A stretch of 64,000 bases of DNA from Sesamum alatum (GCA_034509735.1 JACGWO010000012.1:9360367-9424366); one strand, 5' to 3'. Shown: positions 12,090 through 24,566, counted from the first letter of the stretch. Notes: generated by a model from the letters alone, not told the origin. Translations and numbers: made by a program.

Positions 12090-12990
12090 TTTTAATCCCT
12101 GCGTTTTAATTAATTTTCAAAAATTGTCCAATTTTTTTGTTATTTTTGATTTCAGCTTTCGGTGAACTTTGATCAATTTTTCAGTCAAGAAATGGTCTTT
12201 GTCAAAAGTGCCCCTAAATTTGTTTTTGTAAAATATAAAAAATTGCAAAATCATTCCCCTTTTTTCGAAATCAATTTCAATTAGTCCTATATGACTATCA
12301 GAAAATTATAACCGTGGAATTTGAGCGTTTGAAGGCTACTATTAACAGTTGGAATTTGGCCCTTTGCCAAGCATACTTCCTTATAAATATATGGTGAAAT
12401 TAGATATGAATTGTACAAATCAAATTTGAGAAAATGAAGAAAAATCAACAAGAAGCTTGCAAGTATTTAATAGCAATCAACTCAATTTTGTTTACCTATT
12501 TCACATAAAAAAAATCATCATCAACCACGTATCATTTGAGCCAATTACTATTTATACATTGACCATAACTTCTTCAAATTCAACCAACAACAACGTCATC
12601 TATGTAGCAATGATAAGAAAATACATAAAATAGTAATAGTATTTTTTTTTTAAAACCGTTATTAATAATAGTTATTTATCATGGCTTTAGTTCATAGCCA
12701 TAAAATCATAAGCAATAGTATTTTTTCTAGTGTATATTCAATTTTGCCTAGCAAACTAAAAAATATATAAGATAATGCCATAATATATACTATGCCATAA
12801 TATATACAACCCACAAATTTTTCTTTTTATATTTTGATAAATAGAAAGAAAAGTACAAGAATACCCTTCAATTGGAGGAAAAATTGGCCGAAATTCCACC
12901 AAAAAGACGAAATTGAAAAATAACAAAAAAACTTGGATGATTTTAAAAAATAATTAAAAATAGAGGGACCAAAAAAAAAAAAACCCAGAT
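12090..12990. mobile_element. fold-back (long-TIR) non-autonomous element
   Basis: The left arm (about 12093-12195) and the reverse complement of the right arm (about 12875-12990) align by eye. Both contain, in order, AATTATTTT-like or AATTAATTTT, a run read as TTTTTTTGTTATTTTT, a TTTCNGCTTT/TTTCGTCTTT block and a CAATTTTTC block. The interior has no transposase. The layout fits a Mutator-like fold-back MITE. The exact ends and target duplication are not resolved. Confidence 0.55.
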
Positions 12991-13245
12991 GTGGTAATTG
13001 ATAGTTTGAATAGGTCTGGGATGATTGGCTCTGTCATTTGTCAATAGCAGAAACCATGATTTTTGCGGGCATTTAGATACTACACTCAGTATTGTAAATC
13101 GAACGGTTACCTGATTGTCACATATTTTACTTTTTATAAGTGAGAGGTATAGTAAAATTATCTATGTATACAGTGTACAAAGTATTGAATGCAGTATGAA
13201 TTTATTTCCGTGAATGAAAGAGCAATAGTCCTGCTCTATTGGATA

Positions 13246-13954
13246 AAATAGGTCTGTAAATGGATCTAATTTATCCAGGCCCAAACCCATTTGAATGGGT
13301 CTGGCCCTGGTATTAAAAATTAGGCCCAAACCCATGTTTTCTTGGTTCAGATTCTTGGAGAGAGCCAATGTTGTTTATCAGAATCAAAGAAGATCCCACT
13401 TGTAACATCAGAAATCTTGGCGTGAACACTTCCTTCATCAAGATCATTGTTCTTGCCCCATGAAGCCAGAAACCAGAATCTCACTTTTTTCATCATAAAT
13501 TCACTGTTTTTCCGACATTCCTTGTTGTATTTGTTTGGTGAATATGAATTCTTTCCTTTGATTATGTGACTTATCAGTTTTTACTTGAACTCCTTTTGCT
13601 CTAATCCAGATTCTAATTCTTTTAGCTTCATTTTCTTATCTTGTTTGAATTGGACTTACATGTTTGAATCTCTTCTTAATTTTTATAAAATTCTTGAATT
13701 ATGTGAGGGAACATGAGATGGGTTCTTATGTTGGATTCAGTTGTTTGAGGAAAAAAAATTTAAAAATAAAATAAAATGGAGAATGGGTCTGGGTCGGACC
13801 CGACCTGAAACCCCGGGTCTGGTCGGGTCTTGGGACCCATGGGTCTTGAGTTGAGTTTTAACAGTTTGGGTAGGACCTGGGTAATTTTTTTTTTATTGGG
13901 CCTTCTTTGGGTTTAGGTCTGGGTAGGGTCTTATCCTACCCATTAACAGACCTA
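13246..13954. mobile_element. hAT-like non-autonomous element
   Basis: The ends are inverted: TAGGTCTGTAAATGG from 13249 and, on the other strand, TAGGTCTGTTAATGG ending at 13954. The flanks ATTGGATA (13238-13245) and ATTGGACA (13955-13962) match at 7 of 8 positions, the hAT duplication length, with three extra A bases before the left end. The subterminal parts are rich in GGTCTGGGT and TGGGTC words and their complements, typical binding-site clusters of hAT elements. No transposase is present. Confidence 0.68.
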
Positions 13955-13962
13955 ATTGGACA

Positions 13963-14367
13963 TATCGACTTGAGTATCAACTTTTGGGGGCCTACACTCA
14001 TATGCTTTTGGTCTTAATTCATAAGAATAGGATAGCAATTCTTCTGGGCTGGAATAGGTAAACCATATTATCAAGATATATTGAACCATCTATTCCTCCG
14101 TGCAGCGATGGGGAAAAATGATATGCATATCTATTATCAATTTTTACATTTGTACATATTTATTATATATATATATATAGGGTTAATAATACTTGAATCC
14201 CACTTTATAGATATATAGGGTTAATAATACTTAAACCCCACTAAAACTAGAAAATTACGCTTTCCTCCAATTTTTTTTTTGAATTACAATTATATCCCTT
14301 CCAAAATTTTTGTTTACAATTATACCCTTTTTGTTAGAATTTTGGATGGAAAATACAGAAGAAAAAA
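13963..14367. other. intergenic DNA with a 39-bp tandem repeat
   Basis: A unit starting TATATAGGGTTAATAATACTT occurs at about 14174 and again at about 14213, next to a TA microsatellite. The unit is written here only up to base 20 plus one. No gene is seen. Confidence 0.5.
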
Positions 14368-14830
14368 AATGTAATTTTAGTCCTGTAACTTAAAGGGGAC
14401 ATTTTTGGTCTTGCACGAATTGATTTATGCAATGTAGTCTTGTAATTTTAAAACTTTGGCAATTTTAGTTATTTTTCAAATAATTTGGCTGAAAAATTGC
14501 ATATGACTTGCACATGACCCAATTAAATTGGGGATTCCGGCCATTATGATGTGGTGGCAATCCAACTGGGTTGCTAAGTTGTCGGTATTTTTTCACCTAT
14601 ATTCTAATAAAAATTGGCAATCCAGTTGGACTGCCACCTCATCACAATGGTTGGAATCTCGGATTTGATTGGTTTATGTGCAAATCATATTCAATTTTCT
14701 GTCCAAATTAGCTAGAAAAGGGTTAAAATTACCAAAATTTTAAAATTATAAGACTAAATTACGAAAATCAATTTGTGCAATTCCAAAAATGTTAACCCTA
14801 AATTACAGGAATAGAATTGCAATTTTTCCA
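14368..14830. mobile_element. fold-back element with arms of about 220 bp
   Basis: The left half (from 14371) and the reverse complement of the right half (ending about 14828) match almost from end to centre near 14600. Shared words in order are CCTGTAA, ACATTTTTGG, TTGCAC, AATTGATTT, TAGTCTT, AATTTTAAAA, ATATGA, TTGCACAT, GATTCC and GTGGCA, then TCCAACTGG. The whole element is about 460 bp with no coding capacity, so it would form one long hairpin. It is probably a Mutator-like MITE. Confidence 0.7.
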
Positions 14831-15899
14831 AAATACTGACATCAATAATAGAACTACATAAACTTCAAATTTGACCCTTCATTCAACATTTCCAATAAAT
14901 TATTTACAAAAATACCCTAATAAAATTTTTATACTTTGTAAGGGGATAAATGTAATATATATATATATATATAAATTTAAAAGGGTGTAAATATAATAAA
15001 ATATTATTCCTAAATTATAACCATTGGATAAAAAGTAGTTGTTGATGAACGAAAAAACTAGCCATCTTTTTGGTGATATCTTTTTACTTTCTATATATAT
15101 GATGTGAGGTTAACATCATTTTTGCATCTTTTGTTTTAAAAATATTTTATTCAAGGAATTCATTTAGTGTTGTAGGATTGAAATATAGAAGAGAAAAATA
15201 TTTCCGATGGCTACGTAGGATAAAAAAAAACCGTGATGATCTTTGGGACATCGACAAATTCGAAAATGTTAATTTATTATTTCCTGACCATGATTTCTCT
15301 TAATGGTGTATTACATACAATGAAAAAGAAGAAGATATCGACAGTTTATCACTGGTGTATTCAAAGTACAATATACTACTTTGTCAACACTTTAACAATT
15401 AGGCATAAAATGGAAATTGCTAGTATTGCTAAATTTAAGGCCACTAACTTATAGCATAATGCGGCAATACCATGATCACTTTCACCCTTCCCTTGGAGAT
15501 TGCTTGTTCATTCACCGGTATTTTGCCTTCTAGGACATCTTCTATCCTCTTCATTATATGGAATACACCAGCGAGAAGACCCATGCTCAGGACAACAATA
15601 AAATAATCTTTTTGTATTTATTGTTGTCTCAAAGTTTCTTGGAAGTTTATTAAGTATCAATAGTTAGGTCAAATTTTTCATCTTTCAAATGTATCATAAT
15701 AGTCCTACATCTCCAAAATATAAATCATTAAAATCCTTGATAGTTAAATCTAACAGAATCCAAATTGCAATAGATGAAATGTTCAATTGAAAAGGTGTAC
15801 AACTGAAAAAAGGCGAAATTCTGATATTAGTTTTCCATAAAATGCTATTACATCATATAACAGTCATATATGCATGAAAAAATACAAATAGAAATTAAA
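14831..15899. other. AT-rich intergenic DNA
   Basis: A TA microsatellite lies at about 14957-14973. The 73-codon ORF at 15233-15454 has no domain. A somewhat more GC-rich patch at 15470-15610 translates on the minus strand without a stop for about 45 codons but matches nothing I can name. Confidence 0.4.
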
Positions 15900-16440
15900 A
15901 AACCTCAAGACCATGTATTGAAAAACATGATCGTAATGGAATTAATTGAGCAAACAATCTTGTAAATGCTAGGTTATGGGATAAAATAAAGACCTAACCA
16001 TCTAGTAATGCATCAATTAAAACAATAGCATATCTAAATGCTCCACATGGTGGATGGATTGGTCCCAAATATCAACTTGTGTATACTCCAAAAATATAAG
16101 TGATTCATTTTTTATTTTTGCTGGTGATGGTCCATAATCAACTTTTCTTCAGAAAAATCAACATATAAGAAATTATTGAAGAATCTGTCGGCTCGTCAAT
16201 GTTACTTCACATGAATTCTCAAATTTTTTTTGAATCATAATTCATTTCCAATGGCCCAATTGGTCATGCCAAACAACTAACTTATTATGATTCGTAAGCT
16301 TCTGGTTTACAATACCATAAGTTCTATTTGTACTAATATAAGTGTAGTAAAGCTAGAAAAAATGCAGATAATTTATCCATGATGCATTCTTTCCCAAGAT
16401 CACGCTTGTGATATAAAGATACTAAATACTCCCCTTAAGA
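15900..16440 (-). pseudogene. Copia integrase fragment
   Basis: On the minus strand near 16090-15960 the translation reads GPIHPPCGAFRYAIVLIDA, the start of the integrase core of one Copia lineage. In a shifted frame it continues with an AFTRLFAQLIPLR-like segment. Stops and frameshifts are frequent, and neither LTRs nor other domains are nearby. It is an isolated relic from a different Copia lineage than the tower to the right. Confidence 0.62.
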
Positions 16441-16477
16441 TCATGATTGTGATATAAAGATACTAAATACTCCCTTT
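16396..16477. repeat. 41-bp tandem duplication
   Basis: Two adjacent copies start AAGATCA at 16396 and 16437. Each contains TTGTGATATAAAGATACTAA followed by ATACTCC, and they differ at a few bases. Confidence 0.85.
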
Positions 16478-16687
16478 ATCTTTTTGTATCAATATGGGGC
16501 AAAATGCTTTTTTTGTCCCGTAAGACTAGGTCATTAATTTCTTGTTGTACCACAACTTAGACAGGTAGTTGGTTTAGTCCCACAAGACACGATTTTCAGC
16601 CTTTTTAGTCCCAACTTATTGGAATTGGCATGTGCGTCGCACATGCATGTTAACCCCCGTTAACAACTGTTTAGTCATGTGAATGGA

Positions 16688-16703
16688 GGGGGGGGGGGGG
16701 GGG
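16688..16703. repeat. G16 homopolymer
   Basis: Sixteen consecutive G bases lie inside the left end of the MULE. The length is unreliable in most sequencing methods. Confidence 0.9.
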
Positions 16704-17343
16704 TTCTCTTTTGACTTTCAGCAGAACAAAGAAAATGAGAGAAAGGAAATCTTCCTTCCACTTTTTCCCTTTCAAAAACCCAAAAAACCCTAGGAAGAAA
16801 TCGCTAGATTCACCCATAAATTTGTATTTTTCTCGCATGGAAACCTAATTCCACTTACCCAAGTTGTGCTTTGGAGGTTGTTTCAAAGAATGGCGTTAAT
16901 GCCTATTTTCGACCCGCCTGGTTGGCGATGGCCGGTGTCCAGATTACGGTAAGTGGTGTTTTCAATTTCTTGTTCTGCTCTCTTTTTCTTCTTTGTTCGT
17001 TGTGTTGCTGAAAAAATTTATTTTAGTTGTTTTGTTGTGATCGTTTGTAGGATAATGTTGGGTTGCTGAAAATGAATGTGTTGGCCATATCTTTTTTTTT
17101 TTTTAATTTTTTTTACGTTGTACAGTGGTCCCTTTGCATTTTTTCCCTTAAAATGAGTATTGGTTATGTCTATTGTGTGGTTGTTGGTGTGGTTAAGGGA
17201 ACATATGGAATAAATTAAGCGGGTGGGGTACATGATGTTTTGACAAGGAATATTACTGTTGCTTTAGATTCTGGTTTTCTATTTTCTTTGGCCAATGGTT
17301 TGACTTATCAATATTGTTTGTTCTTAATTCATGCTCATTTTTC

Positions 17344-19321
17344 TGTTAGAATAGGTGACCATGTAAGCCAATTTTGGTAGGAATATATAACCTATGTCTA
17401 GACAATTTCAGGTGTTTGATAAAACATTTATGAATAAAGAAGTGAAGATTCATATGGCAACACTTTGTTTACGTTCACTTATATCTGGTATTACATATCT
17501 GTTCACTACGCAAACAAAGCCCACGGACTGAGAATCGATTTCGGAGACTGGGACTACGCTTGGAGGTAGGTCCATGAAATCAGTCCGAAAATCTCCAAGT
17601 CAAGGAATCTCGAAAATGGGTACCGGGATTCCCTTTGAGACTTGCACTAAGTATCTACTGTCGTATTTCATCGACGGGTGACGAAGGTCGTCTAAGCAGT
17701 GTTAGTGGGTCAGCATGCTAGGAAGCAGCTGACTGAGGTGACTCGCGGGAACCGTCTTACGGAGGACCTTGAGTATGGTCAGCAAGGTATGACGCGAGTT
17801 CCCGGTTCCAACGGTACAGGTCAAGTCCTTTGACTTGAGGAACTGCTGAGTTTACCTGTACATCAGGTCTGTATCTTAGATATGGTGAGAGATTGCCAAA
17901 ATACTCTTGAGTAGTCATAAGCCATGTCTAGTGCAGCTCGGGTGTACAGAGTGACAGTAGTTTCCGAGAAAGGATCTGTCTCCTGTCAAAAGGCATTGAC
18001 AGTTGAGTCTCATGTATGCTCTGTGTCTTGTCCCTAAAATCTGTGGCCACAGTAACTGAACAGAAGGGAAGGTTTCCCTTGCGGCGTTTAGTAAGGACAG
18101 ACCGACACTTAGGTCCAAAATGGATACCTGCATTTTCCGTGCCCTATACTCTAAGTGATGAGACCGAAGACAGAAGGACAAGTGTACTGTTAGAGCCTAA
18201 ATGTTCATCCCCGATTATTTCACCTAGTCTCTAGTGCCATGGACTGTGGCTAGATGGCCACCCATGGTAACGGACGGATTTTAGGAATCCGGCCAAGTCT
18301 AGCTGAAAGGTGAACCTAAAGAGTCACACACTATCCACACACACTTAGTATTTAATTTGGAATTAAATATTGGAGTAAAGGAATGATTAAATTGGATTTA
18401 ATCGGGTCCTATATTTTCTTGGAGAAATTAATTCCTTCTATTTGATAAAGGGAATTAAATTAATAAATTGGATTTATTAAGGGAATTAATTTAATGGCCT
18501 AGAATAAATATTAATATTTATTATATTTATTGGCCTTTTGGAATATTTAATAGGATTTAAATATTTTATTAAATTAAATTAATGGTTGAGATTTAATGGG
18601 AGAGATCAAAGGCTAGGATTGAATTTGACAAGGTCAAATTCTACTTTGACTAGGACTTTGACTAGGTCAAAATCCTAGTCAAATTAAGCTTCTAAAGAGG
18701 TGGAGTTTAAAGAAGATTAAACTCTTCCTCTATATAAACCCCTAGCCTTGCACCTTTTGAATGATGATGAAATTCCAACACACACACAACACACACTCAT
18801 TTTCGGCTCTCTCTCCCCTATCTCTCGTCCGCCCTCTCTCTCCACTCTCTCCAAAAAATTCTTTTCTAGTTCTCTTGTTCTTGGAACATTAGAACTTAGA
18901 TGAATCAATACCGTTAATTCATAACGTGTTGTTGATTCATCCACTCCAAAATATACACTTGTTCGTTGCTAGCACGACGTGCAAGATACGTGGGTGGATC
19001 GTGTGTCACGATTTGGAGGGTCTCAAGAACGAGATCTCGGTGCAAAATGGGGAACAACGCGTGTAGCTGTTGAAGACGAAAACGACAACGGGTAGGTCTC
19101 GTTTAATATTTTCGTCCTCTTTAATTTTCTACCCAATGGCCTCCATGATCATTTACATGTTGTTTACTCATGAGATACACCAAACACCCAGGAATCTCAA
19201 GGGTACACCCCTTGAGCATGTTCTTTAATTTGATTAAAGCATGCTTTAAATTTTTGTATTTTATTTTATATCGCGCTTCCGCATTCGCGCAATTTCCTGG
19301 GACGATCCACATATTCTTTAA
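17344..19321 (+). repeat. solo LTR H of the tower lineage
   Basis: This is a single LTR of 1978 bp. It starts TGTTAGAATAGGTGACC and ends CTTTAA where relatives end CTTTCA. It is flanked by the exact duplication TTTTC (17339-17343 and 19322-19326), with MULE sequence on both sides and no internal region. It arose by recombination between the two LTRs of a full element. The U5 hairpin CTCAAGGG/CCCTTGAG is at 19196-19216 and the CCATGG-flanked U3 hairpin at 18238-18267. Confidence 0.92.
18625..18738 (+). promoter_or_regulatory. LTR H promoter: W-box cluster and TATA box
   Basis: Six TTGAC/GTCAA cores lie in 59 bp (18625, 18633, 18646, 18658, 18666, 18679), followed by TATATAAA at 18731-18738. 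TTGAC is the core bound by WRKY factors. Activity is inferred. Confidence 0.6.
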
Positions 19322-19389
19322 TTTTCTACTTTTAATTGACCGTTGGAATTTTTTTTTTCTGTTGTGGATTGACAGGTGAGTATGGGTTT

Positions 19390-22227
19390 CTTATTAGTCT
19401 AAGAATTCATCAAGGGGTAAATTACTGTTTCACCCAACTGTTGAATATAGAAGGGGTAGGGAAAGTCTTTTTGACTTTTTGGATAAGACTACCTTTTCAA
19501 TGTTGATACTTGATAAGTGTTGTGAACAATGGGCTATGTGGGGCAGAAAAGATATTAGGATTGACATGTTGAAAAAGTCTAGAGAAGTATGCTTTGAAAC
19601 AGACCTATGTTTACTAGTAGATAGGCATGGGAGGAAGGTTAAAATATATCATGATGTTGTTAGAGACCCAAGAATTGTTGTTGAAATTGAGGGGGATAAT
19701 GTGGTGGGTGATAAGGGGGAAAATGTTGATGTTGATGAAGGGCCTGTGCATAATATGAAGGATAAAGGGAAGGGTAAGTTAACAGAAGTGGGTGAGAATG
19801 GGCAAGGATCTTATTAGGTGGACTGGGACACGAATGAAGAGCAAATGAATGAATGTGGGTTGGACTCAGAGGATGATGAGTTTGATATTGATGATAGTGT
19901 GGACTATCTAGAGCATGATGAATATTTTGATGACAACATAGACAAGGATGTTGAATGGGCTGGTTTGTTAGAGAAAGACCAAGAAGATGACAACAAATTT
20001 GACAATGATGATCAGAGTGAAGATGACGATGCAGATGAATTTGATAGCAAAAAAAAAAAAAAAATAGTGATGAAGAGAAAGAGTACAGAGATCCAGTTTT
20101 CTAGGTTGAAAGATACATTCGATCCCAGATTTGCAATTGGGATGAAATTCGGTCAGAAGAAGGAATTCAGGAATGCAGTCCATTCTCATGCCATTGTGAC
20201 AAGAAGAAACCTTGCAATAACAAAACAATGACATTCAGAGGGTGTATGCAAGATGCAAGGACGACGGGTGTGACTGGCATATTAATGTATTGAAGATTAG
20301 AAATAAAGTGCAATTTCATATTCGAGAATATAATCATGTGCATAAATGCGGGACTACTTTCAATGTGAAGAATGTGAGGGTAAATTGGCTGGCAGAATGA
20401 TATGTTGAGGCATTCAGATCGGATCCTAACAGAAGTGCTAAAGGCTTTAGACAAGATACCATAAGACAGTTACGTTATAATGTGACTACAGATCAGGCCT
20501 ACAAGACCAAAAGAAGATGTCTAAAAGCAATACAAGGAGATGTGAGTCCGTAGTACCCAAGATTGCGGGTTTATGCCAATGCAATGAGAAAGAAGAATCC
20601 CGGCTCAACCATCATTTTAAATTTAGAAGATCTGAATGCTGAAGGGAGCAAAAAGTTTAAAAGGTTTTATGTATGTTTTGTTGCAGTCAAGACGGGGTTC
20701 CTTAGTGGATGTAGGCCATTAATAGGTGTTGATGGATGCCACTTAAAGGGCCCTCATGGGGGTGTCCTTCTCACTTCAATAGGTGTTGACCGAACAACAA
20801 CCAGTTTCCACTTGCATATACTGTTGTGATGAGTGAAAACAAGGAATCTTGGGAATGGTTTCTTACCTTGTTGAAGGAAAATCTGAACATAGTGAGGGAG
20901 GATACATACACATTCATTTATGATAAACAAAAATGTCTCCTACCAGCTTTTGAAAAAGGGCTTCCAGGTGTAGATAATAGATTTCCTATCAGACATCTTC
21001 ACGGCAACATGAAGACGGCTGGATTCAAGGGATTGGGGGTATAAGAAAGCTTTGTTGAATGCAACCAAGTGCACTACAATCAACCAGTTTCATAAGCTAT
21101 GCAGGACATTGCTGACATAGATGTGAGGTATCTTGAATGGTTACAAGACAAGCCTGCTTTACAATGGTCAAAAAGCCACTTCAGCCTTTATCCTAAATGC
21201 GATTTTCTCTTGAATAACTTGTGTGAGTCTTTCAATAGTTGTATTCTTGAAGCAAGAGAGAAGCCCATATTGACCATGCTGGAGTGGATTAGGGAGTACT
21301 TAGACAAGAACGCAACAGCTTAGGGACAAGGTTGAGAGACTTTGGGAGGGGAAAACACTATGTCCAAAAATCAAGAAAATCATTAACAAGAATCTAGCTA
21401 ATGTTGTTGATTGTATTTTGGTGAAGCCAGATGACAAGCACTATTAGATTCAATGCTTTGATGGTTCTAGATATACTGTGGACTTGCAGAATCACACTTG
21501 CTCTTGTCGAGCATGGGAATTGACAGGTATCCCTTGTAACCATGGAATGAGTGCAATTTTCTCATAAGTGTTGGACCCTGAAGACTTTGTGCATGAGTGT
21601 TATCATGTGGAAACTTTTTGCAAAGTATATGCAGCAGTGTTGATGCCTTTGGATGGAGTAGATTTGTGGGAAAATGCTGATTATAACCACATTTGCCTCC
21701 AAATGTTGGCAGGAAAAAAGAGAGGCCTGCAAAGGCAAGAAGATTAGAACCTGATGAGGTTAGGAAGGTAAAGAAAGTTGCACCAACTGTAACTGGAATC
21801 AAGAGATTGCCAGGGCAAAGAGGAAAGGTGAAGTGCAAGTTCTGTGGTGAAGTGGGATAGAACATAAAAGGCTGCAAATGGAAGAAATTTGATTTAGAAT
21901 TCCCTCAAGACGATGAGTTTGGACATGACCCTGTTCCCTCACAACCTCAAACATACACAAAATCATGAGGATCATGTTCCCTCACAACCTCTAGTTGAAA
22001 AGAATCAACAGGATGAAGTTTTTGTGAATGAAGATTGTCCCTCACTTAGCCAACCAGAAGACACGATCCACAAAGAAGCTGATTTGGATGTAAGCTTTTA
22101 AACATGTTTTTTCAATAATTAACCTCATTGTCTGATGTGTTTTTACTGTTTCTGCAATATACAGAATACAAAGAAGCCTATTAGAAGAGCAATTTTTAAT
22201 GACGAAGAAGAACCTGCTGTTGTACAG
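19390..22227 (+). pseudogene. MuDR-like transposase, broken
   Basis: The reading starts in an open frame near 19390. A continuous frame runs 19479-20231 but has an in-frame TAG at 19815-19817. After a frameshift comes the MuDR zinc DNA-binding region (VYARCKDDGCDWHI, then H and C) at about 20235-20345. Stops interrupt at about 20398 and 20551. The catalytic DDE domain follows: GVDGCHLKG near 20730-20755, a second Asp in the YDKQK motif near 20920, and CDFLLNNLCESFN near 21200-21235 supplying the Glu. The SWIM zinc motif CSCRAWELTGIPCNH lies near 21498-21545. A C-terminal knuckle near 21833-21875 has a stop at the His position. A short exon at 22165-22227, bounded by GT-AG signals, continues the frame. 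The acidic stretch at 19818-20060 is unusually rich in Asp and Glu. It would act in excision and insertion of the MULE but cannot be made intact. Confidence 0.88.
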
Positions 22228-22231
22228 GTAC

Positions 22232-22590
22232 ACATTTCTCTCAACATTAATTTTTTAAATTCAGTAATTTTATATTCATTAATGTTGGAATATTGTTGCT
22301 AAACTGTAATTTTATATTCATTTTTTAGATTCAGTAATTTTTATTTATATTCATTAATGCTGGAATATTGCTGTTGAATCTGTAATTTTATATTCATTTT
22401 TTAAATTCAGTAATTTATATTTTATATTCAGTGATTTCTTTACACATTCATTAATGTTGGAATATTGTTGTCGAATCTATTTATCTTCTTGATTGTGATT
22501 ATGGGAATATTGTTGCTGAATCTATTTACCTTCTCAATGTTGGAATATTGTTGTTGAATATTGTCTTCAGTAATTTTCTTCGTGATTTTG
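22232..22590 (+). repeat. AT-rich minisatellite in a MULE intron
   Basis: The words ATTCATTAATGTTGGAATATTG, cited here as ATTCATTAATG and TTGGAATATTG, and TTCAGTAATTT recur about four times with a period near 110 bp and internal decay. It lies after the donor site at 22228 and before the insertion of element B. Confidence 0.7.
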
Positions 22591-22597
22591 CTTGCCT

Positions 22598-24566
22598 TGA
22601 AAGCCTAGGGTAGGTGTGTGGATCGTCCCGGGAGGAGCGCGAATGCGGAAGCGCAGTATAAAGTATAATTAAAAAATTTAAAGCATGCTAATACAAGAAT
22701 TAAAACTACACGTTCAAGTGGTGTTCCCTGGAACCTCCCGGGCATTCATTGTATCTCATGACTAAAATAAACAACATACAAAATCATGGAGGCCATAGGG
22801 TTATAGAAATCGAAAACAACAAAACGTAAAACCTACCCGGTTGTCGTTTTGTCTTCAAACCGCTACTTGCGTTGTTCCCTGTTTTGTACCAAGATCTCGA
22901 ATTGAGACCCTCTAAATCGTACACGCAATCCGTCCACGTATCTTGATCCCCGTGCTAGCAAAAAATCAAGTGTATATAATTTAGAGAGGATGGATTGACC
23001 AAACGTTATGAATTAACGTGATCAATCCTCCTTAGGTTCAATTGTATAAAATAAAAGAACCAAAACAATTTTTCTTGGAAAAAGGGGAGTGGTCGAGAGA
23101 GAGGGAGAGGAGTGTGTGTGTGTGTGTGTGTTAAATTTTCATCATCTTGTCTAAAGTGAATTCCTAGGAGTATTTATAGAGGAGGAATCCCATTCCTCTC
23201 AAACTCCAACTTTAGAACTTTACTTTGACTAGGATTTTGACCTAGTCAAAGTCCTAGTCAAACTAGGCCTTGAATTGGTCAAATCAATCCTAGCCATTCA
23301 TCTCTCCCTTTAATCTCAACCATATATTTAATGGAATATTTAAATCCTATTTAAATAATCCATGGGGCCATATATAAATAAAATTTATTTTAAGCCCATG
23401 TCATTAATTCAAATAAATTCAATTTATTAGATTAGTTAAATTTCTTTTAATCTAATTTAAAGGAATCAACATCCGAAGAAAAAATTAGAACTGATTAAAT
23501 CCAATTTAATCATTCTACCTCTCCAAATCTAATTCTAAATCAAATACCTTATGTGTGCGGTTTGTGTGTGACTCTTTAGGTTCACCTTCACCTAGACTTG
23601 GTTGAACCCCCAATCATCCTATGACAAGAATCCGTCCGTTACCATGGGTGGTCGTCTAGCAACGGTCCATGGCATTAGAGACTAGGTGATTATGTGGTTG
23701 AACATTTAGCCTATACAGTACATTTATCCTTCCATCTACGGTCTCACCACTTAGGGTCTAGGGTACGGAAACATAGGTACCCATCTTGGACCTAAGTGTT
23801 GGCTTGTCCTCACTAAACGTCGTTGGGGATCCCTCCCTTCTGTTCAGTTACTGTGGCCATAGATTCAGGGACGAGTCTCAGAGTATAGTGAGACGCTACT
23901 GTCAGCGCTGTGACTGGAGACAGATCCTCTCTTGGAATATACTATCACGCTGCACATCTTGACTGCACTAGATAGGGCTTATAACTACTCAGTAACTATG
24001 ACTTGGTAATCTCTAACCATACCTAAGATACAGGCACGATGTGGAGGTGAAAACAGTAATCCCTCAAGTCCATGGATCAACTTGTACTGTTTGGAATCGG
24101 GAACTCAAGTTATACCTAATCGACCCTACTCAAGGTCCTACGAAAGACGGTTCCCGCGAGTCACCTCAATTAGCTGCCACCTAGCTAGCTGACCCACTAA
24201 CACTGCATGGACAAGCCTCGTCACCCGTCGATGAAACACGACAACAGATGCTTAGTGCAAGTCTCAAGTGGATTCTCGATACCCTTTCTCGAGATTCCTT
24301 GACTTGGAGATTTTTAGACTGATTTGGCAAAACTGATTTCATGAACCTACCTCCAAGTGTAGTTCCATTTTCCCGAAATGTGATTTCAGTCTGTGGGCTT
24401 TGTTTGTGCACTAAACAGTTATAAAGCAGTAAAGTGAACACAGACAAAGTATAAGCCAGATGAACATCACTTTCTTATTCATCACAGTTTTTTAACACTC
24501 TAAAATTGTTCAAACATATGCTACATTTGGTTAATCAATTTGGCTTCATGGTCACCTATTCTAACA
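22598..24566 (-). repeat. element B 3' LTR
   Basis: This LTR is 1969 bp. On the plus strand it runs from TGAAAG to CTATTCTAACA. By eye it differs from the partner LTR at about 17 positions in the first 210. The CCATGG-flanked U3 hairpin is at 23642-23672. The U5 hairpin at about 22712-22734 is partly decayed. Confidence 0.92.
23171..23282 (-). promoter_or_regulatory. element B 3' LTR promoter-like region
   Basis: Five TTGAC/GTCAA cores lie at 23225-23282. On the minus strand they are upstream of TATAAATA (23171-23178). Confidence 0.55.

Noticed and set aside
17915..18234. ORFs inside LTR sequences (also 34996-35253, 43674-43939, 49366-49611, 52433-52645)
   Set aside because: They occur at equivalent places in related LTRs without frame conservation and lack domains.
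22232..22590. CRISPR-like spacing of the repeats
   Set aside because: The repeats are AT-rich, decayed and adjacent without unique spacers, and they lie in a plant MULE intron.
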